A DNA stretch of 64,000 bases from Allohahella marinimesophila (GCF_039538005.1 NZ_BAABBO010000018.1:1-64000), one strand, 5' to 3'; numbered from the stretch's first letter, positions 1 to 8,856 are shown. The notes: generated from the letters alone by a model not told the origin. Numbers and translations: made by a program.

Positions 1-100
1 TAACCAGACGGGACACTAGTGGGATTCGTAAACGCGTGCCAAACTCGCCTCGCGATGAACTTCCCCCTTAATATAATGTTGTGAGAAGGTGGGCTTTTAC

Positions 101-1042
101 GTGACGTATGAAAGAAGAATCATCGGTTTTATCGACATCCTCGGATTTGGCCAGCTCGTATTAGATAGTGAAGATTCTTCGGCAAAATTTGATCTGATAA
201 AGAGTGTTCTAGAAAAAATAAACAGCGTTGACGACGTTTACGGTTCCCCCGAGAGTTTTTTTGCTCATTCAAATTATGCCTATCTCTCGCCGACAGCAAA
301 AAAAGAGATGGATGAATTCTATGAGTCAACGAAAGCCGCAGCAGGTCCGAGGAGGGTTCGAATCACCACTTTTTCTGACTCGATTGTGTTTTCATGCTCC
401 GCAGATTCTGAGGGGCTAACAGATTTTCGCTATTTTCTAACGAAGCTTCTAGTTCACACCAGTCCGTTCAAGCTCCTGATTCGCGGCGGCATTACATGTG
501 GGTCGCTTGTCCATACTGATGAACTGATATTCGGGCCAGCTATGAACAACGCTTATTATCTCGAGAGTAAGATCGCAAACTATCCCAGACTTGTGGTTTG
601 CAAGAAATTTGAGGAGTTCATTGAAGAGCTTGGAGAAAACACTCTCACTGCTCTGGTCAAACACGAGCTTATTCGAAATGAAAATGAGACAGTCTCATAC
701 ATAGACTGTCTAGCCTTATCCACGAATAAAGTGGCTCAGAACATGTGTGGAGCGAATGCATACGAGATGCTTCTCAATGAAAAGAGCACCATAGAGACGC
801 TGATCAAAGATGCACCCGATGATCCGAAAGTCGCGTCGAAGCTAGAATGGTACGTCGAATATTTTAACGAGTTTCTCACGAGAACGTCTGAGGTAGAGGT
901 CGTTGTATCCCACGTCCAAGGCATGCCTTTAGAGACAGTTTTGATTTCCGTGTCGGATCTCCGAATACGGATCCCCTCACATGTCGCTGTTGTCGGACCC
1001 ACCTGCGCTGGCGCTTCGACAAGCCGAAAAGCAAAGCGTTAG
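101..1042 (+). CDS. divergent class III nucleotide cyclase-like protein
   Basis: The protein has about 313 residues and resembles a class III nucleotidyl cyclase catalytic domain. An N-terminal strand FIDILGF carries the first expected metal Asp, FSDSIVFS near residue 93 carries the second, and GGITCGSLVH...GPAMNNAYYLES matches the later cyclase block. In that block the Asn of the usual NxAxR motif is kept, but the Arg position is Tyr. No membrane segment or extra domain is visible. I chose the GTG at 101 because GAGAAGG lies at 83-89; a GTG at 89 would overlap that site. The gene is visibly more AT-rich than the ATPase gene about 60 bases downstream, which suggests a separate origin. Pairing with a Ppl/TrlF-type ATPase suggests anti-phage signalling (inference). 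A Pycsar-type pyrimidine cyclase is possible but not shown. Enzymatic activity is unproven. Confidence 0.6.
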   Translation: MTYERRIIGFIDILGFGQLVLDSEDSSAKFDLIKSVLEKINSVDDVYGSPESFFAHSNYAYLSPTAKKEMDEFYESTKAAAGPRRVRITTFSDSIVFSCSADSEGLTDFRYFLTKLLVHTSPFKLLIRGGITCGSLVHTDELIFGPAMNNAYYLESKIANYPRLVVCKKFEEFIEELGENTLTALVKHELIRNENETVSYIDCLALSTNKVAQNMCGANAYEMLLNEKSTIETLIKDAPDDPKVASKLEWYVEYFNEFLTRTSEVEVVVSHVQGMPLETVLISVSDLRIRIPSHVAVVGPTCAGASTSRKAKR

Positions 1043-1060
1043 GTCCATAAAAGGATGAGA

Positions 1061-1108
1061 ATGCCAGTGGACACGATCGAATCAAATAATCTGAAGGTGT
1101 GCGTATGA
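1061..1108 (+). CDS. possible 15-codon leader peptide
   Basis: A short open frame MPVDTIESNNLKVCV lies in the gap between the cyclase-like gene and the ATPase gene. AAAGG ends 6 bases before its ATG (a second in-frame ATG is at 1055). Its TGA overlaps the ATG of the ATPase as ATGA, which would couple translation of the two. It may be a real leader or chance. Confidence 0.3.
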   Translation: MPVDTIESNNLKVCV

Positions 1109-4080
1109 TCAGTCGCGGTTCGGAATGGCACAGATGGGAGCCACATATCCATGCCCCCGGCACCATCCTCAATAATCAGTTCGGTGCCACCGATCCTTGG
1201 AGTGCCTACCTTACCACCTTGGAAGGTCTGACGCCGGCAATCGAAGCGATCGCCGTCACCGACTATTACGTCACCGATACCTACGAGGAGTTCATCAAGC
1301 ATAAGGCGGCCGGGCGGTTGCCCGGCGTTATGCTGCTCTTCCCGAACATCGAACTGCGCCTCGATGTGGCTGCGAAGTCTGGCTTTGTGAACATCCACTT
1401 GCTAGTCAGCCCTGAAGATCCCGACCACCTGTCCGAGGTGAAGCGCATCCTCAAGCGCCTACAGTTTCGCGCATTCAACGACCGCTTCGACTGCACCCGC
1501 GAGGAACTGATCAAGTTGGGCAAGCGCTCAAACTCAACAATCACCGACGACGGCGCGGCACTTCGACACGGTGCAACGCAATTCAAAGTTAACTTCGACG
1601 AATTGCGCAAAGTCATCGACGAAAGCGAATGGGCGAAGAAAAACATCCTGATTGCTGTCGCTGGCGGCGCTGGAGATGGTACGTCAGGCATCCGCCAGGC
1701 CGCCGACGCCACCGTCCGCCAAGAGATCGAGAAGTTCTCCCACATCATTTTCTCGAGCAGTCCGGCGCAACGCGAATTCTGGATCGGCCAGCGCGACTTG
1801 ACGACTGAGGGCCTGCGCGCTCGGTATGACGGGTGCAAACCCTGTCTCCACGGCAGCGACTCCCATGACCAGAAATCTGTGGGCCAGCCCGTTGGCGATC
1901 GCTTCTCGTGGGTCAAGGGCTCCCTAGAATTCGATGCGCTCCGTCAGGCTTGCATCGACCCAGAAGGCCGCGCGTATGTCGGGGATCAGCCGCCGCGTTC
2001 GGCCATGCCATCGCAGGTCATCTCGCACGTCAGAATCGACAATGGAGATTGGGCAAGCACCCCTGACATCCCCCTCAACCCCGGCCTAGTCACAATCATC
2101 GGCGCGCGAGGATCGGGAAAGACGGCCTTGGCCGACGTAATTGCCGCCGGCTGCGACGCGATCACACCCGCTGGCTGGGATGCAGACGAGAACATCAGCC
2201 CGTCCTTCCTCGCTCGGGCGCGTAGACTCATCGGCGACGCGACAACGACATTGAGCTGGGGCGGAGGCGCTACGACTACGCGATCACTCGATGGTCGCGA
2301 CGCCAACGGCCACACGTCATTTCCGCGTGCCCGGTATCTCTCCCAACAGTTCGTCGAGGAGCTTTGCTCGGCGAAAGGTGTCTCTGATGGGTTGGTCGAC
2401 GAGATCGAGCGCGTGATTTTTGAATCCCATTCGCAGGAAGATCGCGAATGGGCGCTCGATTTTGCCGAGCTGCGCGACCAGCAAATATCACGGTTCCAGC
2501 AGGCGCGCGAGCGCGAATCGGAGGCGATCTCCGATATCTCGAACCGCATCGCTACCGAACTCGAAAAGGAAAGCCTCGTCGCCAGCCTTACCTCTCAGGT
2601 TGGGCAAAAGAAGAAGCTTATCGCGGGATATACGGCTGATCGGGCGAAGCTTGTTGTCAAGGGCACTGAAGTACAAGTGGCCCGGCACACCCAACTCAGC
2701 GAAGCCGCGCAGAAGCTTCGCAACCAGATCCAGGCCTTCGGGAATCAGCGCCGCACATTCGTCGCCCTGCAGGACGAGGCTCGCAGCATGCGCACAACGG
2801 GGGCCCCGGAGATGCTCCGCCAAGCCCAGACGCGACATAGCAACAGCGGCTTGAACGCACAGCAGTGGGACGACTTCCTACTTATCTTTAAGGGCGACGT
2901 TGACAAAAGCTTAGCGGCCTACATCGAGTGGGCAGATGGCGAGGTCCGCAAGCTCAACGGCGTTCCGCCACCGCCCAACGATCCGAGCATTGCCCTGATC
3001 TCCGACAACGCTGATGTCTCGAAACTTCCGCTCGCGCATATTGCGGCTGAAATGAGTCGGCTCGAAGCAGTTTTAAGCGCCGACAAAATCGTCCGCGAGC
3101 AATATAAGGCACTGACCGGTCGCATTGCGCAAGAGAATTCAGCGCTTCAGACCTTAGACACCCGACTCACCGACGCGAAAGGCGCGGCGGCGCGGCGTAA
3201 AGGCCTTCAAGCCGAGCGCGATGACGCCTACGGCCGCGTCTTTGAGGCGATCATTAATGAGCAGGACGCGCTGGCGGGCCTCTACACGCCACTGATGGCG
3301 AGGCTTGCAGCGTCATCAGGCACGCTCAGAAAGCTCAGCTTTTCGGTTCGGAGAATAGCCGACGTCCAAAAATGGGGCACGTTTGCCGAGGAGGAACTTC
3401 TTGACCGGCGCAAAACTGGACCCTTCTACGGCCGCGATTCTCTCATCGCCGCTGCGACCGAGGCGCTGAAACCCGCGTGGGAAATGGGTTCTGCGGCCGA
3501 GGTTCAAGCCTCCATGACAGCCTTCATGGTGAAATATCTCAGCGACCTGCTGTCCCATGCGCCTTATGCACCGACGCAACATGCCGAATTTCGTGCTTGG
3601 TTGAATCAGTTCGCGCACTGGCTTTTCGGCACCGACCACATCACAGTCCGGTACGAGATCACTTACGACGGCGTCGATATTCGTAAGCTGTCGCCCGGCA
3701 CGCGGGGGATTGTCCTGCTGCTGCTCTATCTAGCGCTAGATGATTCAGATGATCGGCCTCTGATCATCGACCAGCCCGAGGAAAACCTCGATCCGAAGTC
3801 TGTTTTCGACGAGTTGGTCGCACTCTTCATCGCCGCGAAGGCAAAGCGGCAGGTGATCATGGTGACGCACAATGCCAATCTTGTAATCAACACTGACGCG
3901 GATCAAATCATCGTGGCCGAAGCCGGTCCGCACCCGTCAGGCGGCCTGCCGCCGATCCGCTACACAGCGGGCGGATTGGAGAACGCAGAAATCCGCAAGG
4001 CAGTCTGCAATATCCTTGAGGGCGGTGAAGCCGCCTTCCGCGAGCGAGCGCGGCGGCTTCGTGTACGACTTGATCGATAG
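1105..4080 (+). CDS. PHP-domain SMC/ABC-type ATPase (Ppl/TrlF-like, putative phage defence)
   Basis: The protein has 991 residues. An N-terminal PHP domain has HIH at 14-16, VTDYY near 54 and GSDSHD near 250-255; the second motif has Tyr where His is usual. It is followed by a split ABC/SMC-type ATPase with Walker A GARGSGKTAL near 333, a long helical charged middle (about 440-760), signature KLSPGTRG near 861, Walker B LIIDQPEENLD near 887-897 and an H-loop VTHN near 920. This is the architecture of Ppl (PHP-like) defence proteins and of proteins labelled TrlF-family AAA-like ATPases. The PHP part is expected to be a metal-dependent phosphoesterase or nuclease controlled by the ATPase (family inference). 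The ATG at 1105 is chosen because GAAGG at 1093-1097 precedes it; a GTG at 1099 is the alternative. It is cotranscribed with the cyclase-like gene upstream. Confidence 0.85.
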   Translation: MISRGSEWHRWEPHIHAPGTILNNQFGATDPWSAYLTTLEGLTPAIEAIAVTDYYVTDTYEEFIKHKAAGRLPGVMLLFPNIELRLDVAAKSGFVNIHLLVSPEDPDHLSEVKRILKRLQFRAFNDRFDCTREELIKLGKRSNSTITDDGAALRHGATQFKVNFDELRKVIDESEWAKKNILIAVAGGAGDGTSGIRQAADATVRQEIEKFSHIIFSSSPAQREFWIGQRDLTTEGLRARYDGCKPCLHGSDSHDQKSVGQPVGDRFSWVKGSLEFDALRQACIDPEGRAYVGDQPPRSAMPSQVISHVRIDNGDWASTPDIPLNPGLVTIIGARGSGKTALADVIAAGCDAITPAGWDADENISPSFLARARRLIGDATTTLSWGGGATTTRSLDGRDANGHTSFPRARYLSQQFVEELCSAKGVSDGLVDEIERVIFESHSQEDREWALDFAELRDQQISRFQQARERESEAISDISNRIATELEKESLVASLTSQVGQKKKLIAGYTADRAKLVVKGTEVQVARHTQLSEAAQKLRNQIQAFGNQRRTFVALQDEARSMRTTGAPEMLRQAQTRHSNSGLNAQQWDDFLLIFKGDVDKSLAAYIEWADGEVRKLNGVPPPPNDPSIALISDNADVSKLPLAHIAAEMSRLEAVLSADKIVREQYKALTGRIAQENSALQTLDTRLTDAKGAAARRKGLQAERDDAYGRVFEAIINEQDALAGLYTPLMARLAASSGTLRKLSFSVRRIADVQKWGTFAEEELLDRRKTGPFYGRDSLIAAATEALKPAWEMGSAAEVQASMTAFMVKYLSDLLSHAPYAPTQHAEFRAWLNQFAHWLFGTDHITVRYEITYDGVDIRKLSPGTRGIVLLLLYLALDDSDDRPLIIDQPEENLDPKSVFDELVALFIAAKAKRQVIMVTHNANLVINTDADQIIVAEAGPHPSGGLPPIRYTAGGLENAEIRKAVCNILEGGEAAFRERARRLRVRLDR

Positions 4081-4341
4081 GCTTAGGACGACTGTCGGGC
4101 TGCGCAATAGCGATCACAGCTCTGCCCCCGGTCTCGGTATAGTTACACGCTTTCGAAGTTACCGGGGGTGTTCGTGTCCTCATCGCTGGCGCTGTTGTCG
4201 AGCGTAATGAGCCAGACCTTTCCGCACACTAGTGTTCCCGCTCTGGTCAGCTTTTGGCTCGGCTCTTCTTGTACTACCAGCTTCTGCTTGCGTATTGGGC
4301 CTAGCGACAGACTTGAGAAACGGTCGCCGCTGCACATTTTT

Positions 4342-4350
4342 TGCTACACT
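4342..4350 (+). promoter_or_regulatory. extended -10 promoter motif of a decayed gene
   Basis: TGCTACACT is an extended -10 (TGn plus TACACT) followed by CTCACCTATCCCT. The same block precedes the intact lytic transglycosylase gene at 10415, so this is the relic promoter of its truncated copy. No good -35 was found. Confidence 0.4.
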
Positions 4351-4378
4351 CTCACCTATCCCTGCAGGCGGGTTCGCA

Positions 4379-4540
4379 ATGCTACTGACCGTCCGGATAC
4401 TCACCCTTCTTGCTGTACGGCTGTCCTACAGCTCAATTGTGCTTGCCGGAGTAGGCTCGATCACGGCCCCTATCACTGTTGATTATCGTCACATTCAACA
4501 GCTGCGCATCCAACATGTATCACTAGAGCGGGCGTCTTGA
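4379..4540 (+). pseudogene. 5' remnant of a lytic transglycosylase gene
   Basis: The frame encodes a signal-peptide-like start and then APITVDYRHIQQLRIQHV. This matches the intact transglycosylase (start 10452), which reads VPINVDYRHIQQLLVQQV. Nucleotide similarity begins at the shared promoter block near 4339 and stops near 4518, after which the frame ends within eight codons. Only about the first 45 residues remain and the whole catalytic part is missing. It lies convergent with and 12 bases from the end of selO. A short secreted peptide could still be made, but a decayed duplicate is the simplest reading. The 258 bases between the ATPase stop and this copy hold no supported gene. Confidence 0.75.
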
Positions 4541-4552
4541 GACGACCGCCCC

Positions 4553-6268
4553 TCACGACGAACAGCTATAGTGAGACGACCCACCAAGCTCAAAAAGCTC
4601 CGATGGCTTCAGCCTGTAGTATTTCTTCTCTACGTCTTCCGATTGCTCAGCGTATGGCTGCGTCATCACCGCCTGCAGTTCTCGCAGCAAAGCGTAATTA
4701 CCCGCCGCCGCTTGCTGATAGGCAGGCACAACGAACCACTCCCTCAAGCTGTACTTCGGGTTGATCAGCTTCATCTGACTGGACAGCTGCTCACGCGTGC
4801 CAGGTCGAGTGCGCGACTTCCATTTTGCGAGCCACGCTGACCAGCGCTGGTCCAGCCCTTCGGAGTCTGAAGCACAGGCTGGCCCCCTGTAGAAGCTCTT
4901 CTCGAGGGGCCCAATGTCGTCGGGCAAGTACGACAGCTCCCGGAAGAACATGGTGTAATCAACGGCCGTTTCCACCATCAGCGTTGCCAGCTCGCGGAAC
5001 AAATCCGTATCAAAGGCGTCAAGTCCGAGTTTGGCCGCCCACATCTGCTCCATTTGCGCTTGCATCACCTTCGGGAAATCACTTTGAATTTCCTCGAGCT
5101 GCCGCAGACACTCTGGATGCCCGGCCAACAACGGTCGAACCGCCGAACAAAACGAGCCAAAGTTGCGTTCTGCCGCTGCTGGCTGATTGAGGAACGCGAA
5201 GTGATGCCCGCCACCGGTCCATGGTTGGAACTGCGGATCAAACACATCGCAGAATCCGAAGGGTCCATAGTCGAGGGTAAAGCCGCCCGCCGCACAATTG
5301 TCGCTGTTGAAGTTACCCTGGCAGTAGCCCACACGGATCCAGTTCGCTATAAGCGACGTCAGTCGGTTGCGGAACTCACCTGCAAGCACCACCACTTTTT
5401 CGGCGGTCGGCAGTGACTGGTCGATGGCGTCACCGTACTCACGATCGATCAGGTGCAGGACAAGCTTCTCGAGCTCTTCCATCGCCTGCGGGTGCTCCTG
5501 CTTGCGGGCGCGGCGACCAAAGAGCTCGAGCTGGCCTACCCGAATGAACGAGGGCGCGACACGGGTAGAGATGGCAACGGGATCGGACACCATCACATCC
5601 GGATCTTCTGAGCGCGAGCCCTCCGAGTACCACGGGCGCCGGACCTTCTCGGTAAGCGACACGTACAGGCTCAGGGACCGTGACGTGGGCACGCCGAGCG
5701 CATGCATATGCTCCTGGGCCAGGAACTCCCGCACACTGGACCGCAGAACGGCCCGGCCGTCCCCGCCGCGGCAGTAGGGTGTTCGCCCTGCCCCTTTCAA
5801 CTGCATTTCCCAGCGTTGTCCGTTGATGACGCCTTCAAACACGGAAATTGCGCGACCGTCGCCGTAGCCGTTACCGGTCTGGAAGGGGCATTGCTGGTAG
5901 AACTCGGTACCGTAGATAGACAGTGCGTAGCCACTCGCCCACCCGACCTTGCGCAGAGGCTCCGGAACCCGGGACAAGTCGCCGGAGAACATACGCACGA
6001 AGTCGTCTGACTGCGCCAGGCTGTCGGCGAAACCCAGTTCGTGAAACAGATTTTTTCCGTGCGCGACGTATTCTGGGTGTTCGATTGGCGTGGGCCTGAC
6101 CGGCACATAGTGGCCCGAATAGACCTGTCTTGGCGCGTGGTCAACGCCGCTTGCTTTCCCCTCAGGATCGCTGTTGAGCGTGTCCATGAGTGAATAGTCT
6201 GCCAACTGTGCGAGATCGTCGAGGGTCGCTACAGTGGTGGGCGTTTCCCGGTGACGTGGCGTTGTCAT
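4553..6268 (-). CDS. selO: protein adenylyltransferase SelO (YdiU/UPF0061 family)
   Basis: The protein has 571 residues and belongs to the SelO pseudokinase family, which transfers AMP from ATP to Ser/Thr/Tyr of target proteins and is linked to redox stress (family knowledge). Recognisable blocks are YGDGRAISVFEG, EMQLKGAGRTPYCRGGDGRAVLRSSVREFL, the active-site region GNFNSDNCAAGGFTLDYGPFGF and a C-terminal CSS. The Cys there occupies the position that is selenocysteine in animal SelO. It starts at an ATG with GAGGAG just upstream. Its length is slightly above the E. coli protein. It is a single gene between accessory genes, and its 3' end faces the transglycosylase remnant. The family call is firm. 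Confidence 0.95.
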   Translation of the reverse strand: MTTPRHRETPTTVATLDDLAQLADYSLMDTLNSDPEGKASGVDHAPRQVYSGHYVPVRPTPIEHPEYVAHGKNLFHELGFADSLAQSDDFVRMFSGDLSRVPEPLRKVGWASGYALSIYGTEFYQQCPFQTGNGYGDGRAISVFEGVINGQRWEMQLKGAGRTPYCRGGDGRAVLRSSVREFLAQEHMHALGVPTSRSLSLYVSLTEKVRRPWYSEGSRSEDPDVMVSDPVAISTRVAPSFIRVGQLELFGRRARKQEHPQAMEELEKLVLHLIDREYGDAIDQSLPTAEKVVVLAGEFRNRLTSLIANWIRVGYCQGNFNSDNCAAGGFTLDYGPFGFCDVFDPQFQPWTGGGHHFAFLNQPAAAERNFGSFCSAVRPLLAGHPECLRQLEEIQSDFPKVMQAQMEQMWAAKLGLDAFDTDLFRELATLMVETAVDYTMFFRELSYLPDDIGPLEKSFYRGPACASDSEGLDQRWSAWLAKWKSRTRPGTREQLSSQMKLINPKYSLREWFVVPAYQQAAAGNYALLRELQAVMTQPYAEQSEDVEKKYYRLKPSELFELGGSSHYSCSS

Positions 6269-6429
6269 TGGGGCTCCTCATGGGTTGGTGATGATGGGCA
6301 ATAGTGTGAGTGTGCATCAAGTTGGGGGTGTGTACGTGACAAGACGCAGAACGTGTCGGCCAGGACGGTGTTGATGGCGTTCACCCTGTGCGACGCGAAT
6401 CCACCGACACAACTTTCCGTGCAGAGCTT

Positions 6430-6438
6430 TGCTATGCT
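6430..6438 (+). promoter_or_regulatory. extended -10 promoter of hicAB
   Basis: TGCTATGCT (extended -10) lies in AGCTTTGCTATGCTCTCA, identical over 18 bases to the block before the transglycosylase at 10411-10428. Downstream, two copies of TTAGTTGCA/TAGTTGCA about 30 bases apart may be operator half-sites for the HicB antitoxin (inference). Confidence 0.45.
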
Positions 6439-6538
6439 CTCAGCTGCCCCTGGAGAAGCAACCGAATTTAGTTGCATCAGTAGTTTCGACGTACTAAAGT
6501 TAGTTGCAATGGATGAACAATTTGACGCAAAGGATTTC

Positions 6539-6781
6539 ATGAGCAAATCAGAGAAACTCATAGCCAAATTTAAAACAACCAGAGGCGTGTTTGTCTGGAA
6601 CGATTTGGTAGCAATGCTCGGTTCCATAGGCTTCGAAATGGAACAGGGTTCAGGTTCTCGGGTTCGCTTCGTCAAAGGCGACTTGATTATCAAACTGCAT
6701 AAGCCGCACCCAGGCAACGAGGTGAAAGCCTATGCAGTCAAGCAGATTCAGCAAACGCTCAAAGCGGAGGGCTTGATATGA
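6539..6781 (+). CDS. hicA: HicA-family mRNA interferase toxin
   Basis: The protein has 80 residues from the ATG at 6539 (90 from the in-frame ATG at 6509). It has the HicA double-stranded-RNA-binding-like fold: VWNDLVAMLGSIGFEMEQGSGSRVRF then LIIKLHKPHPGNEVKAYAVKQIQQTLK. The catalytic His is in LHKPHP and the Gly-rich turn GSGSR is intact. HicA toxins cleave mRNA and are neutralised by HicB. A longer open frame runs upstream to 6353, but that part crosses the promoter block and is unlikely to be translated. AAAGGA precedes 6539. The stop overlaps the hicB start as ATGA, so the two are translationally coupled in the usual toxin-first order. Confidence 0.85.
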   Translation: MSKSEKLIAKFKTTRGVFVWNDLVAMLGSIGFEMEQGSGSRVRFVKGDLIIKLHKPHPGNEVKAYAVKQIQQTLKAEGLI

Positions 6782-7113
6782 GTTTCATGGAATACAAGGG
6801 CTATCTTGGCTCTGTGGAATATAGCCAGGAGGATCACTGCTTATTTGGCAAGCTTATGTTCATCCGCGATCTGGTGAACTACGAAGCTGTGGATGTCACC
6901 TCTCTCGAAGCGGAGTTCAGGACGTCGGTAGAGGAATATCTGGCCGATTGCGCCAAACTTGGCAAAAAAGCAGATACGCCACTGAAAGGCTCCTTCAATG
7001 TCCGCATTGGTCCCGAACTTCATCGGCAAGCTGTGCAGGCCGCTGGCGACAAAAGCTTGAATGCGTTTATAAGCGAAGCTATTCAGGAAAAATTGCAACG
7101 CGCCGCTTACTGA
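6778..7113 (+). CDS. hicB: HicB-family antitoxin
   Basis: The protein has 111 residues. The N-terminal HicB fold is MEYKGYLGSVEYSQEDHCLFGKLMFIRDLVNYEAVDVTSLEAEFRTSVEEYLADC. The C-terminal ribbon-helix-helix FNVRIGPELHRQAVQAAGDKSLNAFISEAIQEKL is expected to bind the hicAB promoter and autoregulate it. It overlaps hicA by four bases. It is convergent with hipA, whose end lies 44 bases away. The module looks complete. Confidence 0.9.
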   Translation: MSFMEYKGYLGSVEYSQEDHCLFGKLMFIRDLVNYEAVDVTSLEAEFRTSVEEYLADCAKLGKKADTPLKGSFNVRIGPELHRQAVQAAGDKSLNAFISEAIQEKLQRAAY

Positions 7114-7157
7114 GGAGATCAGAGGTCACGCCATTCCCGCACGACCGTCGATGCCCA

Positions 7158-8423
7158 TCACGCGTCGATTACAAAGTCAGGGTGCAACCTGCCCCAGTGC
7201 GCTGTTAGCGCTTTCTTATGAAGCCGATTCATCGGCAGATGTTCTAGTGCCTCTGGCCATAGCGCCCTTGCCTTTTCAACGGCATCATCAAGGTGGGGCT
7301 TGATAGCTCGCCAGGGCACATCCGCTTTTCTTGCCCAGTGCTCGAAATGAGCAAACGAGACCTCATGCCAGGCCTTGGTCTTCCCCAGGTTCAGCGCAAA
7401 GTGTTTTTCGCCATCGATATACACGCAGGTCGTCAGAATATCGTAAGCGGGGGACAGTCGCGGCGTGAACCGATCAGGGTACAACAGGCTCCAGTTCTTG
7501 ATGTGGGCGTCTCCGTTCGCCAGCAGAATATTGGCAAGCAGCCGTCGCGCAAACTGCTGTACATCGGCAAGCCCATCTCCGGAATATCGATAGATGATTT
7601 TGCCGATCTGCTCATAACTGGCGGAGCCGTACTTTTCATGAGGATATTTCACGAGGACCTGTGCAAAATCCTCCATGTGCACGCGCTGATTACCCCTTCT
7701 GTCAAAACGCTTGATCGCGAACGCGTTCTGCTCATCGGACAACTTTATTGCGGGAAGTGAGTCCAGCGTATCGACGGGCACCATCCGGATCTCCGGAATA
7801 TCGACACCAATCACGGCTGCCAGGGTCATGGCGGTAAATTCATTGGCCGGCACGTCATCGTGTCTGGTGGAAGGCGTTTTGACTATCCATTCCCCTGGTC
7901 CATCCCCTGGCGACATGTTGAATCGACCTTCGCGCGCCTTCATCGAAAACTTCATCTGCACACCGGCTAGCGAGAATCCACCGACAGTCGATAAGTCTTC
8001 GAAACCCACGACGTGTTCGCTGTCCCGAAGTACAGCATCAGGCACCTCATCAGGCGCCATAGGCTCAACGATGATAGCGCCTGGCAGATCGCGACCGAGA
8101 TGCGACAGCATCCTGAACTCATCGTCGATATGAATCTTGAGAACCCGTGCGAGGAATTCTCTCAATGCGCCTTCGGGCAGAAGATTGGACAAGACGGGAT
8201 GGAGGCGTTGGTGCCTTACCCAGGGTTCCGCCATGACTTTATCTGCGTGAGGGAAACGAGGATGTGTTGTCAGGCTCAATGTGGGACGGTCAGGCGCTGA
8301 TTTGAACTGGTCGGAGAAGCTCAGAGTGTTGCGCCCACCCTCACCGCCGGTCAGGTATCCGACAAGTGTGTCGTGCAGAGTGACCTTGTGGACTCGAACT
8401 CGCTGACCGCCGCTGCGCCTCAC
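7158..8423 (-). CDS. hipA: HipA-family serine/threonine kinase toxin
   Basis: The protein has 421 residues from a GTG that overlaps the hipB stop as GTGA; the open frame extends nine codons further but inside hipB. HipA toxins phosphorylate translation targets (glutamyl-tRNA synthetase in E. coli) and cause growth arrest or persistence. Visible blocks are the HipA N-terminal domain (VHKVTLHDTLVGYL), SLAGVQMKFS near 151-160 (P-loop-like), AIKRFD near 236, the catalytic NGDAHIKN at 303-310 and the metal-binding AYD near 326. All key residues are present, so it is probably active. It is co-transcribed behind hipB. A diverged fragment of another hipA copy lies at 12318-12403. Confidence 0.92.
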   Translation of the reverse strand: MRRSGGQRVRVHKVTLHDTLVGYLTGGEGGRNTLSFSDQFKSAPDRPTLSLTTHPRFPHADKVMAEPWVRHQRLHPVLSNLLPEGALREFLARVLKIHIDDEFRMLSHLGRDLPGAIIVEPMAPDEVPDAVLRDSEHVVGFEDLSTVGGFSLAGVQMKFSMKAREGRFNMSPGDGPGEWIVKTPSTRHDDVPANEFTAMTLAAVIGVDIPEIRMVPVDTLDSLPAIKLSDEQNAFAIKRFDRRGNQRVHMEDFAQVLVKYPHEKYGSASYEQIGKIIYRYSGDGLADVQQFARRLLANILLANGDAHIKNWSLLYPDRFTPRLSPAYDILTTCVYIDGEKHFALNLGKTKAWHEVSFAHFEHWARKADVPWRAIKPHLDDAVEKARALWPEALEHLPMNRLHKKALTAHWGRLHPDFVIDA

Positions 8424-8731
8424 GTGTCGTCTCCCAATAACCCCTGCCAAGGGTCGTCTGCGAGAGACGGTGTTGCCTCAGCAACCTGGCTCGTTTCGCG
8501 CGCCCTTTTTTCGAGTACTGCTCGTACTGCATCAAGATGCTCGTCAGGTATGAGCAACACTGAACTATTCAATCCCTTGGCAATGAGCTCAAGTGTATCC
8601 AGCCGTGGGTTGCCCTGGCTCTCAAGACGCTGATACTGCTGTCGAGAAATACCCACCCGAAGATACATATCCGCCTGGCGGAGACCCAGAGCTTCTCGTC
8701 GGCGCTTGATCGCAGCTAGAAGGGCTCGCAT
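8420..8731 (-). CDS. hipB: HipB-like Xre-family antitoxin
   Basis: The protein has 103 residues and one helix-turn-helix of the Xre/Cro type: IKRRREALGLRQADMYLRVGISRQQYQRLESQGNPRLDTLELIAKGL. The C-terminal tail is short and acidic and may contact HipA. It is first gene of the hipBA operon and is expected to repress its own promoter through the palindromes at 8747-8782. A truncated second copy of its first 17 codons and of its operator lies at 10195-10287. Confidence 0.9.
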   Translation of the reverse strand: MRALLAAIKRRREALGLRQADMYLRVGISRQQYQRLESQGNPRLDTLELIAKGLNSSVLLIPDEHLDAVRAVLEKRARETSQVAEATPSLADDPWQGLLGDDT

Positions 8732-8746
8732 GAGGTCACCATATAA

Positions 8747-8782
8747 GTTGCTTTTAAAACTATAAGCAACATTTTAGTTGCT
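8747..8782. promoter_or_regulatory. HipB operator palindromes
   Basis: Arms GTTGCTT (8747-8753) and AAGCAAC (8764-8770) form one inverted repeat. AGCAAC (8765-8770) and GTTGCT (8777-8782) form a second that shares an arm. They lie 16-51 bases upstream of hipB. The first palindrome is conserved in the partial duplicate at 10264-10287, which supports a binding role. Confidence 0.65.
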
Positions 8783-8856
8783 AGTGACGAGTTAAAGCAA
8801 TATTTATGTTTCTTAATGCGACACCTGAGGTGAGTTACATCCCACACTACTGGGCT

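Noticed and set aside
345..372. T-arm-like string GGGTTCGAATCACC suggesting a tRNA
   Set aside because: The flanking stem bases do not pair, no acceptor or anticodon arms are present, and it lies inside the cyclase-like gene.
6353..6538. Longer N-terminus for hicA
   Set aside because: It would span the promoter block shared with other genes, and HicA toxins are normally about 60-90 residues.
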